From positions 12,752,501-12,816,500 of the forward strand of contig CM063288.1 in assembly GCA_032173965.1 (NCBI GenBank): a stretch of 64,000 nt of DNA. The letters run 5' to 3'. Numbering within the stretch: position 1 is the first letter of the stretch; each line of letters begins with the position of its first letter. The stretch comes from Sitta carolinensis (Eukaryota; Chordata; Aves; Passeriformes; Sittidae). The notes under the pieces are model-generated. The model worked only from the letters and a program-made list of their open reading frames with translations. It had not been told where the DNA came from and did not search any database. This document shows, in pieces, positions 38,001-51,100 of the stretch. The position numbers and the translations under genes are program-made.

Positions 38001-38032
38001 TTGAACTAAAAGGTACTTGAACTAAAAGGTAC
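38001..38032. repeat. Exact tandem duplication, 2 x 16 bp
   Basis: TTGAACTAAAAGGTAC occurs at 38001-38016 and again immediately at 38017-38032 without a mismatch. The exactness suggests a recent slippage or repair duplication. Confidence 0.9.
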
Positions 38033-41000
38033 AAAAGTGGTACACTAGACTAGTGAGATTACATTTCTCATGGTAGTGGCATTTTCTAGGAGTGACATAA
38101 CCTTTGTTTAACAGAAGGAACTTGGATGCTGGAGCAGCAGCATTTTAATAGGGCAGAATAATTAGGCTTATAAAAATCCAATTTTTTGCTAATAAGAAAA
38201 TTAATTTGATTTTTTTGTGTTAAGCATCTGGAACACTTGTAATACCAGTGTAGAGATTTGGTCTGGAAAATTAGAGTATGGATAACAAGATGACAGAGGT
38301 AGTTGCTGATGTGAGAGGAAAGGTAAATAGTAGGGAAAGCGTGGGTAGATAAGGAAAGGCTTAGAATATTTAAAGACTAATAGATGAAAAAGACAGTTCA
38401 GTGTAGATAAATGATGAATAATGAGTCACGGCAAAGTATTGCCAGCATTCCTAGGTGCTTCATACACTCGGAGAAATAAACGTAAGGGAACAGATCATGC
38501 TGTAAATTAGCATAACTGCACTGAAGCCTGTGGAACTTTGCTGATTTAAAGCTCTGAAGGACTGGACCCTTCAAGGGTGAGTGTTGATGATGAATGGTGA
38601 GAAACAAAGGAATAAATCATAATTTCCTTAGAAGCTCTGAATGGGGGAGTTACCTTATTTGCTTCTTCTTTAATATCCAATTTCCTCCATTTGTTAAGGT
38701 AATACAAACCATAATAGACATTCTGTACATTACTTTAAAAAATCACAAAATACAGAGGCCATCTAAAGCACTTCAGTCTAATAAAGGAGAAGTCTTTTAA
38801 AATTTTTAAAGAGCTCTTAAACTCTAAACTGTGAAAGAGATTTACTTGACAGTGTTACTGGTTACTGAGAGCTGCGGTTTGAAGAAACTTGACATCTCTT
38901 CATAGACCTGCTACATTTATTTTTGCATTTAATGTTTTAATCAATATTTGGATTCTTTAATTTAAGCTATAACTACTTTGGCGATTTACAGATAAAAAGA
39001 TACGTATGTCTTTTGTTTACTTTTAAATGTGCTAGAAAGTAAATTTTTCCACCTGGAAATAATAAAATGTTTACAAAGCAGGAATGAATAACATTAAAAT
39101 TCTGCTGGAATTTTGAAGACCAGGAATTTTGAAAGTTCCAGTAAAAAATGAAGTTTCATCTTGTCTCTTATGGATGCGATGTATCCAAACACTGCAGCAC
39201 AGTATTTCTCTCTGCTTGTTAATGATAACTTGATGATAACTTCATTAACCTCCATTGTTTGGTTTAGATTTAGCTTATTCAGAACGGAATTCCACAATGA
39301 AGTTTTTGAAGCTCATAGCATCACTTAAATGAAGAAGCTAAAAATTTATAATGGCCTTACCCTGAACAGATCTCAGAGAAACTTACTCCAGCCCTGACTT
39401 TCCTAATCTTCCTCCAGTTTTTGAGTCCATCACTTATACCCTGGATGTGACAGTTCTTCATTGCTGTTTCAGCTGATTTCATTCCCCTTTTACCCTGGTT
39501 GCATCTTCAATGTCTCATCTATATGTTCTCCTGTTTTCCTCTTCTGGTCTTGAGGGCAGTTGCAAAAAGCAATCTCAGGTGTACTGTCAAACTTTTGCAG
39601 TAAGGTCATCTGCTAACATGGTTTCAATTGCAATTTTTCTATCAATGTCTGCCATTACTAATCTATTGGTGGGGGGAGCAGTTCCTGTTATGTTTCACTC
39701 CAAAACTGAAAAGCATTGCTGTATCTAACACCTTGACTGTGTCCTAATGGACTCCAAAGGGTGTGTTCTGTTCTTGCTAATGCAGAATTGTTCTTGTATC
39801 TTGATCGTTCATCTGTTCTTGCTTCCTGCTATTCCTGTGCATATGAATGCAGGAGAGCATGTGTGAGAAGCTGCAGAAACTGTCTCAGCTTCTCTTGTGA
39901 AGGGTATTTCCACAGGGGCTGTCTGGGTGCTCATAATGCAAGTTTGAACCTTCATTTATTGTGTATCAGCTCAATCTTCAACATGATATAAAAAACTTAC
40001 ACGTCAAAGTGAATGTTGATTACTTTAGGACGAAGCATACATTGATAACACTGAGAAAGGCAAAGCCAGAAAAAAAATATTTTTCTCATTCCCAAAATTT
40101 TAAATATTCCTAACCAAGCTATTTGCTACGAGTGGAACATTCATCCCTGATGTGTTCATTACTAAACGACATAAATATGAAGTAAATATGGAACAAGAAG
40201 TGAGAGTGTAATGAAGAAAATAAATACTCAAGAAGAAAACTTCTGTAACACATTTTGCACTGCCCTTATAAATTGGAATTGACTTCACTTCAGGGAGTGT
40301 ATTTGACTGAGATAGGACATTCTAACTCAGTTGGTGTCATATAAATGCATTGCTATGGATTCTGGATTGGAGTAATCTAATTAATGCTACAATTTCAACA
40401 CAACTCACACAGGTGAGATAACATTGGTAAATTTGACCTCCTTCTTTCCCCAGACCTGCTGGCATTTCTTTTTCCTTTCTAAAATCGTTTTGCATAGTCC
40501 TTGGCTGGGACAAGGAGAGATTAATGGCTGTTGCTCATCCCTCTGTCATTCCATGAGGGATTGTCATGTGTGCAGATTGATTTCACACGTTGGTCTGTCC
40601 TGTAAAAAAAATATTTGTCAATAAAATGGAGGAAAGGAAAATCCTTTGGCACTGATATTATGAGCTGATTTATCTTCACCACCATGAAGCTGGCTGGAAA
40701 GGATATAAGGCAAAGCAATCTGTTCTCATGATAAACCTGAATTTCATTTAGGATAAATACTACCCTACTTATCTGCTGAAGGCACTGCACATTATAGTGA
40801 GACATGGAAGCTGAATAAGATAAACTTATTATTATGATCCCATTTATTTTCAGATTAATTTCCAAGTTCCTCTCTTATTTGAAAAAAAAAAAATCAATAT
40901 TTAAAGTTGAATAGGAAGGCTTTTCTCCCACTTTCTCTTCTGATGGCTTGTTATATCTTCATCTCAATATTGTACCACTAAAGTAATTTTCTTTTCTTCT

Positions 41001-41062
41001 TGTTAAGTTGTGTGTCTACTGTAAGCAATACTGTGTCTTGTGAGGATGTGTCAGGCAAGAAA

Positions 41063-41104
41063 ATACCATGAGATTGATTTAAGATACCATGAGATTGATT
41101 GATT
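41063..41104. repeat. Tandem duplication, period 21
   Basis: ATACCATGAGATTGATT at 41063-41079 recurs exactly at 41084-41100, followed by a further GATT. Two units of a 21-bp period. No function is implied. Confidence 0.85.
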
Positions 41105-43371
41105 GAGAAGTAAGGTTGTGTAAAATTATAAATCTTGAACCTTCTTTTTCTTACAATCCACATTTCTCAGTTCTTTAGGAATGCTCATTTCCAACTTTTA
41201 AAACACTTATCAAGATGAGATACAAGACACTTTGTATTAAAAACCAAAAGCAAACCAAAACCACAAAGCAAGAACAAAGAAAATGTCAGCGCTCCCCAAA
41301 ATTTTCAGTGGAAGCAGCACACATCCTTGCTTGTTATGAAAACTCTTCTTTGCTTTTTCTGTCTTTAGGAAGATTGTAACAATGGTCTTTTAAGTCTTCA
41401 TCTTGCAGTACATGTAATTTGGGTAGAAAAAGAAGAAATTATATCTTGTTCATTAGAACAAGGCGGAAGTAATTCTTGTCGCATTAGAACCACTGATCTC
41501 AGCAGATGGAGTGACTAGATATGAGTTATTAACTTTAGCCTTCAGAAAACTCTCCAAACTTTATACTCAGTGGTATAGTAGAAGAGACTCACATCATCCT
41601 AAATGTCTAAGGCAACTTTAAGGAATTGTTCTTTGGAAAAGTAAATTATTGAAAGTCCACAAAACTGCTGGTTTTTAACAGCTGGAAAATATGATAGTAC
41701 TAATAATGAATGGAAAAGGCAAAAGTTGTCTGTACTTGAGCGAAGACGAAGAGTTGTGTTTGCATTGCATGAGGGTGATATGGTATTTTGAAGCCTTTTT
41801 GAAGCTGAGGGGGATGTTAGACAACATCTAATTGAGCAAGTCTAGACAAATTACACATAAGAGCCCTCAAAGAACTGGTGGGAGAGAGCTGTACTCCTAC
41901 CTTGTGCTTCTCTGAGTACTATTTAATGAATTGTTGTCTTTACCAGCAATTACCAGGGAGGCAAGTTATCGGAAGCAGTGACAACACTCTTCAAGATGTA
42001 TGCACTCTTAAAACTTCACAAGAAATATTAAAAATTCAAAAGGAGATTTTCCTTTACATCTGTATGTATAAATATCTATGATCTTTTTCTCACACTGCTA
42101 TTGAGTGAAATTATAGACTTGTGGATAAACAGACTCAGGAGATTAATGCTCAGTCTCCATATGTTTGTGCCTCAGCTCCTCATTTGTAAGAAGCAAATAT
42201 TAAGTTCCACTTTTGATTTTGTGATCTCAGGATTTCAAAACAATGATTCTATGCTATAAAAGGGCCCAGGACAATGACTATTTCACTTCTAACATGGACT
42301 ATCAGACCATTACAAAATAAGAAGAATGAAATATGTTCTAGAATTCTGAAAAATTCTAAAAGATTCTTTTTCAAGGAGAAATTAAGTTCCTCATATCTTA
42401 CAGTTTCATCTTTCACATAACCATCTCCTTCAGTTTCTCTAAATTCCTTTAAGCTAGGAAGGCTTCTTTGTTAGTGTTACTATAGCAATGAAACAGCAGA
42501 ACATTAGCAGTGAAATGGGATCAGAATAGAATGGAAGTTTTCTAAAAGACGTTGTTCAGAGCCCAGCTTTCCAATTGTTACTGCAAAGAAGAGTACAGTG
42601 CAGACCCTGAAAGATGTTTTGTTCTTGTATCAGTTGAGAAAGGCTTTTGACATGCAGTGCATGTTACTGAAGTGTAGGCATCAGTCAAGGTAGTAGATTG
42701 GCCTAGGCGGTAGTGAAACTAAGCCTATTTAAAAAATACCCATTAAAAAATGAAAAAAAGAATGTACTCAGCTGTAAGGACATATAATTATAGCTCTTGC
42801 AGAAGGACTTTGAATTATCATAATTAGTAACATACAACTATTTTGCAGAACCTTTTGCTGATCTGCCAGGTCCTATGGTGTTGCATATTTCTAATTTAAA
42901 AGTGAAATGAACAACATTTATCCAGTTAAGGACACTTAAGTGATTAACCCAACAGCTGTACAACAGCCTTTGGATCACAGGATGGAATTTCTTTCAAATA
43001 ATCAGACATTCTAGGCTAGATACCTGAATGCTGCTTCTAGATCCATATGGCAAACATTTACAAAGCACAGATAGGACCTACAAAAGCACTTTCATGCTGG
43101 TGTTAATCTTGACAGAAGAATCAAATGTTTCCTTAGATGAATGTCACATGGTAGCTCATATTCAACTGTTTTGTGTAGAGACACTAAAATCCTCAAAGGT
43201 GGCAGCAAACCCAGATTTTTCTCATCCATCTGTTCCCATGCAAGCTGAAGCAGCCTAAAGACTGCTTGAAACCTGGGGCTTCTGTGCTGGATTTGCTCAG
43301 GTGCTGCCACTGCAGAGAGTGCTTTTCCCTGCATCAAGTTTGTGCTGACTGCAGCTTGAGATTCCAGGTCT

Positions 43372-43404
43372 ATGCAATATTCCATTGCTTGTGGAATATT
43401 GCAT
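43372..43404. repeat. Perfect 13-bp inverted repeat at the CR1 copy B junction
   Basis: ATGCAATATTCCA (43372-43384) and TGGAATATTGCAT (43392-43404) are exact reverse complements separated by TTGCTTG. The right arm overlaps the first recognisable CR1 bases, so the left arm looks like an inverted copy made at the 5' junction. Confidence 0.85.
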
Positions 43405-43873
43405 CCAGCTCTGGAGTCCTCAGTATGGAAAAGACATAGAGTGGTTGGAGCAAGTCCAGAGGAGGACCACAAAAATGAATCAAGGAATGGAACACCTCTT
43501 CTGAAAGAAAGGCTGAGAGGTTGGAGCTGTTCAGCCTGGAGAACAGAAGGCTCCAGGGTAACCTTATTGTGCTTAAAGGAGGCTTGCAAAAAAAATGGAG
43601 ACAGACTCATTAGTAGGATCTACTGCAAAGGACAAAGGGTAATGATTTTAAAGATCAGTCAGACTAGATAAAAGGAAGTAATTCATTGCAACAGGGTGAA
43701 ACACTGGAAATAGTTGCCCAGATAAATGGTGAGGGCTACATTCCTGGAAACATTCAAGGTCAGGTTAGATGGATCCCTGAGCAACCTGACCTAGCTGAAT
43801 ATGTCCCCTCTCATTGCAGGTGTGTTGGACTTAATGGTCCCTTCCCACCCAGTAACTCTGTGATTCTATGAAT
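43394..43873 (+). mobile_element. CR1 LINE copy B, 5'-truncated, 3' end intact
   Basis: CR1 retrotransposon fragment of about 480 bp in plus orientation. It starts in the CR1 segment equivalent to TGCATCCAGCTCTGGAG, passes through GAGCAAGTCCAGAGGAGG and GGAGCTGTTCAGCCTGGAGA, and finishes in the 3' UTR phrase CTTAATGGTCCCTTCCC and a TGATTCTATGAAT tail (43861-43873). Frameshifts and a poly(A) expansion near 43590 break any frame, so it cannot encode protein. The different 3' wording from copy A suggests another CR1 subfamily. The 172-codon minus-strand frame at 43092-43610 is an antisense reading across this copy. Confidence 0.92.
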
Positions 43874-46800
43874 AGCAGAGCCAGTTTTGACCAATATTCA
43901 CTGCATATTAAATTTAATAAATCCCAATTCTCCTTCATCCTAGCCTTTCCAACAATCTTCTTTCCTCTACCCACAACAATCATCTTCCTTTCTTTTGTCA
44001 AATACACTTTTCAGTTTGCACTTAATTCAGTACCTGCCAAATAATAGATAATAGATTCAGGGGGATTTATATTAAAATAGTGCCTTCCATCTAGATGATT
44101 GCCAAGACCTACATACTTTGAATTATAAATTATGATTCAGTTCCTAGTGCTGAGCTTGCTTGAGATCAGCCTGCTTGTTGATTTACCTCTATTGAGGTTC
44201 ATTCTCTGTTTTATGGAATAATTTTCCCCTCCATTATAATGCAGGTAGCTATTGCCAGAATACAATATGGCAACAACTTAATAGTTTCTAATTTCAAATA
44301 ACTTTTCTCACTTATCTATCTCATGGTAAAAATCTGTTTATTGCATTCTAAGTATCTTGAGTCAGGGATATGAACTGAACAAATTCTAAGAGCCTTTTTA
44401 GGCGTATTATGTAACCTGAGGTATATGGCCTATGTTTTTGGTTTTTTTTTTTAATTACCTTCTTACTGAAAAACTGTGTCTTTCCCTTCAAGGCTGTGTT
44501 TAGTGCTGATGTTTCAGCTGAGCCTGATACAGGAGCTGATGAGCAATGGAGAAACACCTCTCTGTTTCATATGCAGTTAAGCACTGCTACTGGCAGAGAG
44601 AATTTGGTCTTTGAAAGCTGCTTAAAATAAAGAAAAATACCTGAATGGTCTTTTAGAGCTTCAGAAGCAGCTGCAATGCCATGATTATTCTGACGTGATC
44701 ACAAAATCCATTGTGTTGATACGGTCTAAGAAAGACTCGAGCTATGTTAAAGTAAAAAAATTCATTTCTAGTAATTCCTGCATAACTTAAATGATGGATT
44801 GGGATGCAAAGCACTTCAGCTTGTCATTCTTTTCCTATTCATACTAAGGTGCTTTATTGCAGCGGAGAAAAAATACTAAATATATTGAACTCGGCATTTT
44901 TATGGACTCTTTAATAAATGTATGAAAGGGTATTCATAAAGGCTTCTAATTGTGCACAAATTGCACTAACTAGTGGTTGTAAAAATGTTGTTTATATTTT
45001 ATAGTAACTCATTGTAAAACTGGGATCATTAGTGTGAAAGCGATATGCTTAATTTATAAAACTTCTCTGTCAGTTCTATGGAGGAGACTTCAGAATGAGT
45101 TAGGCTGTGTTGTGGCCTTTGAAAAAAACGAGGTAAATTCATGTCTTAGTTTACTTTGGGGCAATTTGCACAGAGATATGGATCATGGACCAAAGTTTGT
45201 ATATTTCATGGAGCAATGTCCACCCATCATCCTTCTACAGTACTGCATTGTTTTGTTTCTTTCTTGTGAGGTAGTGGCCAGAGAGGACCTGGAGAATTCT
45301 GAATTGCGTAAAAATGCATTTATTTATGATTTATGATTTCTTCTAGCCTCTTCCTGTAGTTCTCACTTGAACAGAAAAGTGGAAACAGCTTTTTCTGAAT
45401 AACAGTACAGAGCTGAGTGCTATGTTCATCTTACATTTAAACAAAAGTATGTGTTAATCTCATTTGGATATAAGAAACATGAAATGAGCCTGTACAATCT
45501 ATTATACTTGAAAGGACGGATTTGCTGGTGCATACTGGTTGTTCAACAGCATTTCAATAATGCCATTAAAACCATATTTAAAGCTATTCAATGTCATTGG
45601 AATGGCACAAAGTGGGTAGAGCACATTAGTCAGTTTGTCATTAATCCAGCAAAAAGACATTACGATACTTTTCTTTTTTTCCCACAGAGCTCTTTAAGTG
45701 ATGTGATTTTCATAAGAAATGCTAGCAGGAAAACAATATCTTGTATGACTTTTTACAGCTTAAGTCCTGAGTGTTTGTCCCTTACAAAATATTTATGTAA
45801 ACAATGGAGTCATGTAACAATTAAAGAAAAAAAGAATGAAATAAATCTATTCATTGTGACTGGAAGGGAAAACAAACAAATTTTATGAGTTCTGATGTCT
45901 AACCTTAACACAGGTTATATAGTTCAAAACAGACTTTTTATAAGCTTGTCTTCTCCAAAACTGCATTGGTTATTCTAATGAAAAATGTTTTCCCAAGTAA
46001 ATGCTGTTTCATGCAAAACTGGTTTCCAGGCACAATCAAGCATTCACAAAATTATCTCACAAAAGAAAGGTATCCTATTGCTGATTTTTTTTTTTTTTTT
46101 CGTAGAAAGACTGGGGTATTTTATTATTTTCCTCACTTCCCAAACTGATAAAAAAGACAATAAATAGGCATAGGTTGAAAACTCCAGTAATTCTGAAGTC
46201 TCCAAGTAAGTACTGAAAATTATTATCTTAGGTTGAAGGCTCAGTGGCTGAATCTGAGCTCTTTATCTGCTATATCTTCTAGGTTGATGAAAACATTATG
46301 GGAGGACATGCTGTTTTCCACCACAATAATGACAAACTTGAGACTCAGAGATGAATAGTACAACATACCTGTAAGGCTGCAGAAAGCAAGAACATGGTGA
46401 GATGTACAAAGAAAAGTTTTATACAGTTTATTATTTTGAGCCTGTTAATCATCTGAACAACAGTAATATGTGGCACCATAATCCCTTTTGGCAAGACAGG
46501 AAGTTCTTGAGAAAGTTAATTTAAAAAATACCCCTCACCGTTTTCTATTACTGGGCATCACTTCTGAGAAGCTGGGTCTTCTTTAAGAACTGTATAAGTT
46601 AGACAGAATAAAGGATAGCTTTTTTTATCGGAGTCTTATCAGAAAAATGACCATTTCCTTTCCTAAAAGAACAAAAAAAAAATTCCTATAATACCTGTTC
46701 AGAAGAAATTCTGATATGGTAACTGTAACTTAAATGGATAATGAGACAGAGATCAGAACTCTGCCTATAGAAGAATTTTACCCCTGCATCTCTGTTGTGG

Positions 46801-47764
46801 GAACACTGAAGGCTGATCAAGAGGAACTGACAAGCAGAAGAACAATATTCCATTTCAGAAAGAACAGAAAATATTTTGCCACTTCCAAACATAGTGATTG
46901 TAAATCAAGAATGAGGAAAAGTTAAAAGAGATTAAAGTCTGTGAAATTCTTATTCTAAATGGAACACAGATAAATATCTGCTCGTGGAAAGTGAAAAACA
47001 CCTCTTGATAGTAAAAAAAAAAATGGCCACATTTTTTCCACGGATATAAAACACCCAAAATCTGTGGATTCCTCCCTAATCATTAATTAAAAGTAAATAA
47101 AGCATAAAATCTCATGGGTGAAACTGGGTCGACGAAAATGTGCTCGACTAGTCATCTTTCTCTACATGAAGTCCTCATTAAAAAAAGTCAGCCCAACTGG
47201 GAACCAAGTTCATTTATGACTTCTTTACTTAATACAAAAATATGCCATGCTTAGTGTGTGCTGCATTTGCTGCTTTGGCAGTGAGCTAGCACATGCACAG
47301 GAATTGTGCAGGGAGGTTGGTAGGTGTTTGTGAATGAGGTTTGCTGTAGTTTCTTGTTTAAAACAAACAAACAAAACCCAAACAGCGGAACAATGACAAC
47401 GAGGAACCTTATGTTGCTGTTTCCACAGTCAGCATTGCTGGGATTCATTGAACTCAAGCTGGAAACCTCTACCCACCTTTCTTGAGACCAAAAAAATGTG
47501 AAAGATTAATATGTTCCCACTTAAACTATGCTAATTCCTTTTCCTCTATGCAGCTTCCTCTTCACTTTCATCCATGATTGTTCCCTGTATTACCATGGTT
47601 ATATTGTGACCACCTGGAATAATAGGCATATTTATGACAAATAAATTCCAACATTTCAACTACTCAGCCCCCTTAACCTAGGAAGATCTTTCCAGAAAAT
47701 TAGCCAAGTTTAGCTCTATGTAGTCATGGATCACAGGGATTGTGAAGAGCCTTGAGGGGAAGTT
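43874..47764. other. Unique non-coding DNA; one longer open frame without recognised product
   Basis: AT-rich DNA. A 145-codon plus-strand open frame at 45451-45888 has no recognisable domain, and a good splice-acceptor-like polypyrimidine tract ending in CCCACAG (45668-45687) lies inside it. No donor partner or homologous exon can be named. The stretches 44850-45010 and 45420-45670 look like conserved non-coding DNA by eye. A poly(T) run lies at 46085-46100. Confidence 0.45.
46085..46100. repeat. Poly(T) tract, T16
   Basis: Sixteen uninterrupted T followed by CGTAGAAAG. Simple-sequence DNA with no recognised element attached. Confidence 0.93.
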
Positions 47765-48150
47765 GTGTGATGAGTGACTGAGGTCACCCAGTCTGTCCAG
47801 CCTGGAGAAGAGAAGATTCAGGGGAGACCCTGGTCTTCAACATACTCATGAAGGGAAGCAGAGGGGAGGGTACTGAGCTTCTTGCTCTTGTGACCAGTGA
47901 CAGGAAAAGGCAGGAAGCGGGGTCAGGGGAGGTTTAGATAGGATACCAGTTAAAGGTTTTTCCTCCAGAGAGTGGTTGGGCACTAGGACAGGTTCCTCAG
48001 TGAAGTGGTCACAGCCCCAAGCCTGTCTGCATTCAAGAAGCATTTGGACAACGCTCTCAGGCACATGGTGTGACTCTTGGGGTGTCTTGAATAGGTCTGA
48101 GAATTGCACTTGATGATCCTGAAGGGTCCAGCTCAGCATGCTCTATGCAT
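47765..48150 (+). mobile_element. CR1 LINE copy C, 5'-truncated
   Basis: CR1 retrotransposon 3' fragment of about 385 bp in plus orientation. Landmarks are CAGCCTGGAGAAGAGAAG (near 47800), CCAGTGACAGGAAAAGG (47895-47911), a phrase like GGTTCCTCAGTGAAGTGGTCACAG (47991-48014), AAGCATTTGGACAACGCTCTCAGGCACATGG, and the terminal region TCCTGAAGGGTCCAGCTCAGCATGCTCTATGCAT (ending near 48150), a decayed version of the usual tail. The wording differs from copies A and B, pointing to a third CR1 subfamily. The minus-strand 97-codon frame at 47846-48139 is an antisense artefact. Confidence 0.88.
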
Positions 48151-51100
48151 AACTGCACTGAAGAACTGGAAAGGTCATGCATGAATAAGAGCTAGGAGTG
48201 GATAATGAGGGTGACAAAGTAAATCAGACTTAATAATACCCTTCCCTGGAAACTGGAATGGCTTATTTCCTCTTTCAAGAAATCAGACAAAAAATTATGG
48301 GCCTCCCAAGCTAAACCAAACCAAAGAATTAGACAATGCCATTACTATGCTAACATTATCAGAATAATTATTGCTAATAACATCACAAGAAGTTTTACTA
48401 ATATGATTCCTTCTTATTGTATAGCTGGATATGAAACAAAAAAAGAAGGCTTCCATCATCAATATATTCTGCCTGCAGGTAGTGTATTCGTCTAGTCATT
48501 GTTCCTCGTAGGATTTTTCCAATGTGATTTGATGCTGGAGAAGCCATACTCCTTACCCACTAGCCATGGAAACTCTCCTTGTTCAGCTGGCAGAATGGGA
48601 TTTGATTCACTGTGTGCATGAGAAGTCTCACAGCTCTGACCTAGCACAAATATCTTTAAAAAGCAGCATCTGAAATACTCCATAGTTCTCATTACCATTA
48701 ATTAGTTCTATTATAAGGTTGTCTAAAAGTTCCAGCTAAGTATGGAGCCATTATTGTTCCATGCATTGTGTGAGCAAAAAAAATACACAGTCCATGCTTT
48801 AAGAAGCTTAGTGTCTAGATAGAACAGGCAGACAAAAGGAGAGAGAAATAAATGTTACTAATAGCTTAAGTAACTTAACCAAAGCGTCATTTATATTTGG
48901 AGGGCTGGGTCTGGTATTAGAGCCTTGATCTCCTGCCTTAGTATGATGCTCTGTTTGCATACATTTCTTCTTGTAAATTATCCTTGGTGCATTACTTCAT
49001 AATCTTTCATGCTGGTGTTCTCTGTATGAATGCATGCTTCATTCATTGCTCAGCCATTTCTCTAATGAAGAAAGAGCTAGTTTCCTCACACATTAAATAC
49101 ATAAGGTCATATTTCTCCATCTCACCTGGCATCACAGGGACTTTTATTTTTCTTCTCTGGATGTGTCATGTACATCAACATGTCTCTCTGTCAACCAGTG
49201 TTTAAAGATTATTTTAAAAACCTGACCCACAAAGCAGCTATTTCTCCTGCTAAAAAGCAATTTAGAAGCCTGAATGGCACAGGTAATATGTGTGAATTGG
49301 CCACCTGAAAATCTGACCCAGAGGTTTTCCCATAGCATTAAATTCATGTCTATGAGAATGGCCCAGAGAAAGCTGTGCATCTATAAAACAGGCTAATAAA
49401 CAGTTTTCTACATAACATAGGCATTTTAAGACTTTGTGCATCAATGTTCATAAAGTATTAGGACTTTGAGGAGCAGATGGTAATGACAAATTTATATTTT
49501 ATTGCAACTTTTGTTTTGCTGGAAAATTCTCAGTCAGCTGTGACTGTAAGCATGAAATAATTATTTCTCTTTTTTATCAATATTTTTTCCTATTTCTGCC
49601 AACAGTTTAAAATCAATTAGCTTGCCCTGGTAGCTGAGTTTGAACAAAATGCATTTGTATTCATTATGTTAACACAGAAAAAAAGTTTCACTGTCAGTAA
49701 AAGGGGAAATCCCCTGAGTTTTATATCTTTGCCTCTGTAATAAGCAAGTTTTTCTTCTGCAAAGTTTTTTACTAGATGGACTTCTGATTGTACTTTGAAG
49801 AGGATGTGGAGATGAACAGGGGATATTATTCTTCCAATAATGAACTCATACTGGTTGGACTAGCCCTAGGCAACTTGGAATCGTTTTTGTTAGTGGTTTG
49901 GAAATGGCAGAACTAAGAGAAAATGAAGTTTAACTGAAGTATTTTTGAGATATTGTAGAATATGGCAGAGTTTTGTGTGTCAGGACCGCAAAGTTGTACT
50001 TGCAATGCACTTGAATCCAGACAGTCTGCTTGTAATTTTACTTCCTGAGGAGAAGTACTAAATTCTCACAGATTTAAATAAATGTTGTAGGTAACTGCAT
50101 GCCTAATTCCTTGCACAATTGACTCAAAATGCACCCCTTAGGAGTTGAATTGATATGTACCTGTCAAATACTGCTTTGGTGTTGTTTTTTCATGCAAATA
50201 GAATCTTAGGCAATAAATCAGATCCTTGGTGTGCAATTTTCTTAAGTACATGTCTGGTATCATTAAACAAAGAAGTAATATACCAGGTTAGAGAAAAGAA
50301 GAAAATAGCAGTACATTGTTTTAAGAACAGCACAGAATCTGAAACAGCAGTTAACGATCATCTTTCTTTTAATGATTGCTCTTAATGATATTGTTGACCT
50401 AACTTGAATTCTGTTCCCCTTGCCTCCCTGTGGCTTGTCCTTTTACTCTTTCTTTGTAACATTTTAAGTCACTTATATTTCTTGGATAGATATCTTTACA
50501 CAATGGCTGAAGGGTATTTCAGTGAACAAGAACATGGCCAGCTTTCTGATCTACTCTGACAAAGATGAGATCCTCTCATACTCCCTACATTTTCCCTCCT
50601 ACAGTTGTCTTGTGTAATTACAATATCTCTGGAGCAGAGATGGCCTCCTACAATTGCTGAAGTAAGGCTGGACCTGGATTTACCTGGAGCCAGTCAGTGC
50701 TGATGCAATACTAAAGCATCAGGTCACTGGGAAGAATTCTAACATAACAAGATCTAAATTTGAAGCTATAAATCAAAATGCATGAGATTTAATGATTTTT
50801 TTCACATGTGGAATCACTATAAAGTTGGTGGAAAAACACCAGAGAAGGAAGTTAAAAGGAACCTAACTACATTCTTTGATGAAAACAGCATAAATTTAGC
50901 TGTTCAAAAAAGATTGAGAGCATTGTTTGCTCATTTCAGCATATTTCAGTGGGAGAGATCTAAAGTGAATTTGAGATGTCAAAACCTTTCATTTTTGCCT
51001 ATACTAGTCAGCACTGTGCCCATCTATTAACCTTTTTTTTTTGACCTTTTTTAATGTTGTTTATATGACAATGTTTAATGAAATGGTTAAATTTTTAGAT

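Larger units (their letters stand above)
37861..43371. other. Unique non-coding DNA, no gene recognised
   Basis: AT-rich unique DNA with two tiny tandem duplications (38001-38032 and 41063-41104). Open frames at 38398-38607, 39094-39297, 39510-39991, 40100-40288, 40424-40865, 40978-41163, 41878-42081 and 43028-43258 are short, on both strands, and unrecognised. Confidence 0.5.

Noticed and set aside
43092..43610. 172-codon minus-strand open frame, the longest in the window
   Set aside because: It runs antisense through CR1 copy B and its flank; no domain, and the sense strand clearly is the retroelement.
47846..48139. 97-codon minus-strand open frame
   Set aside because: Antisense reading of CR1 copy C.
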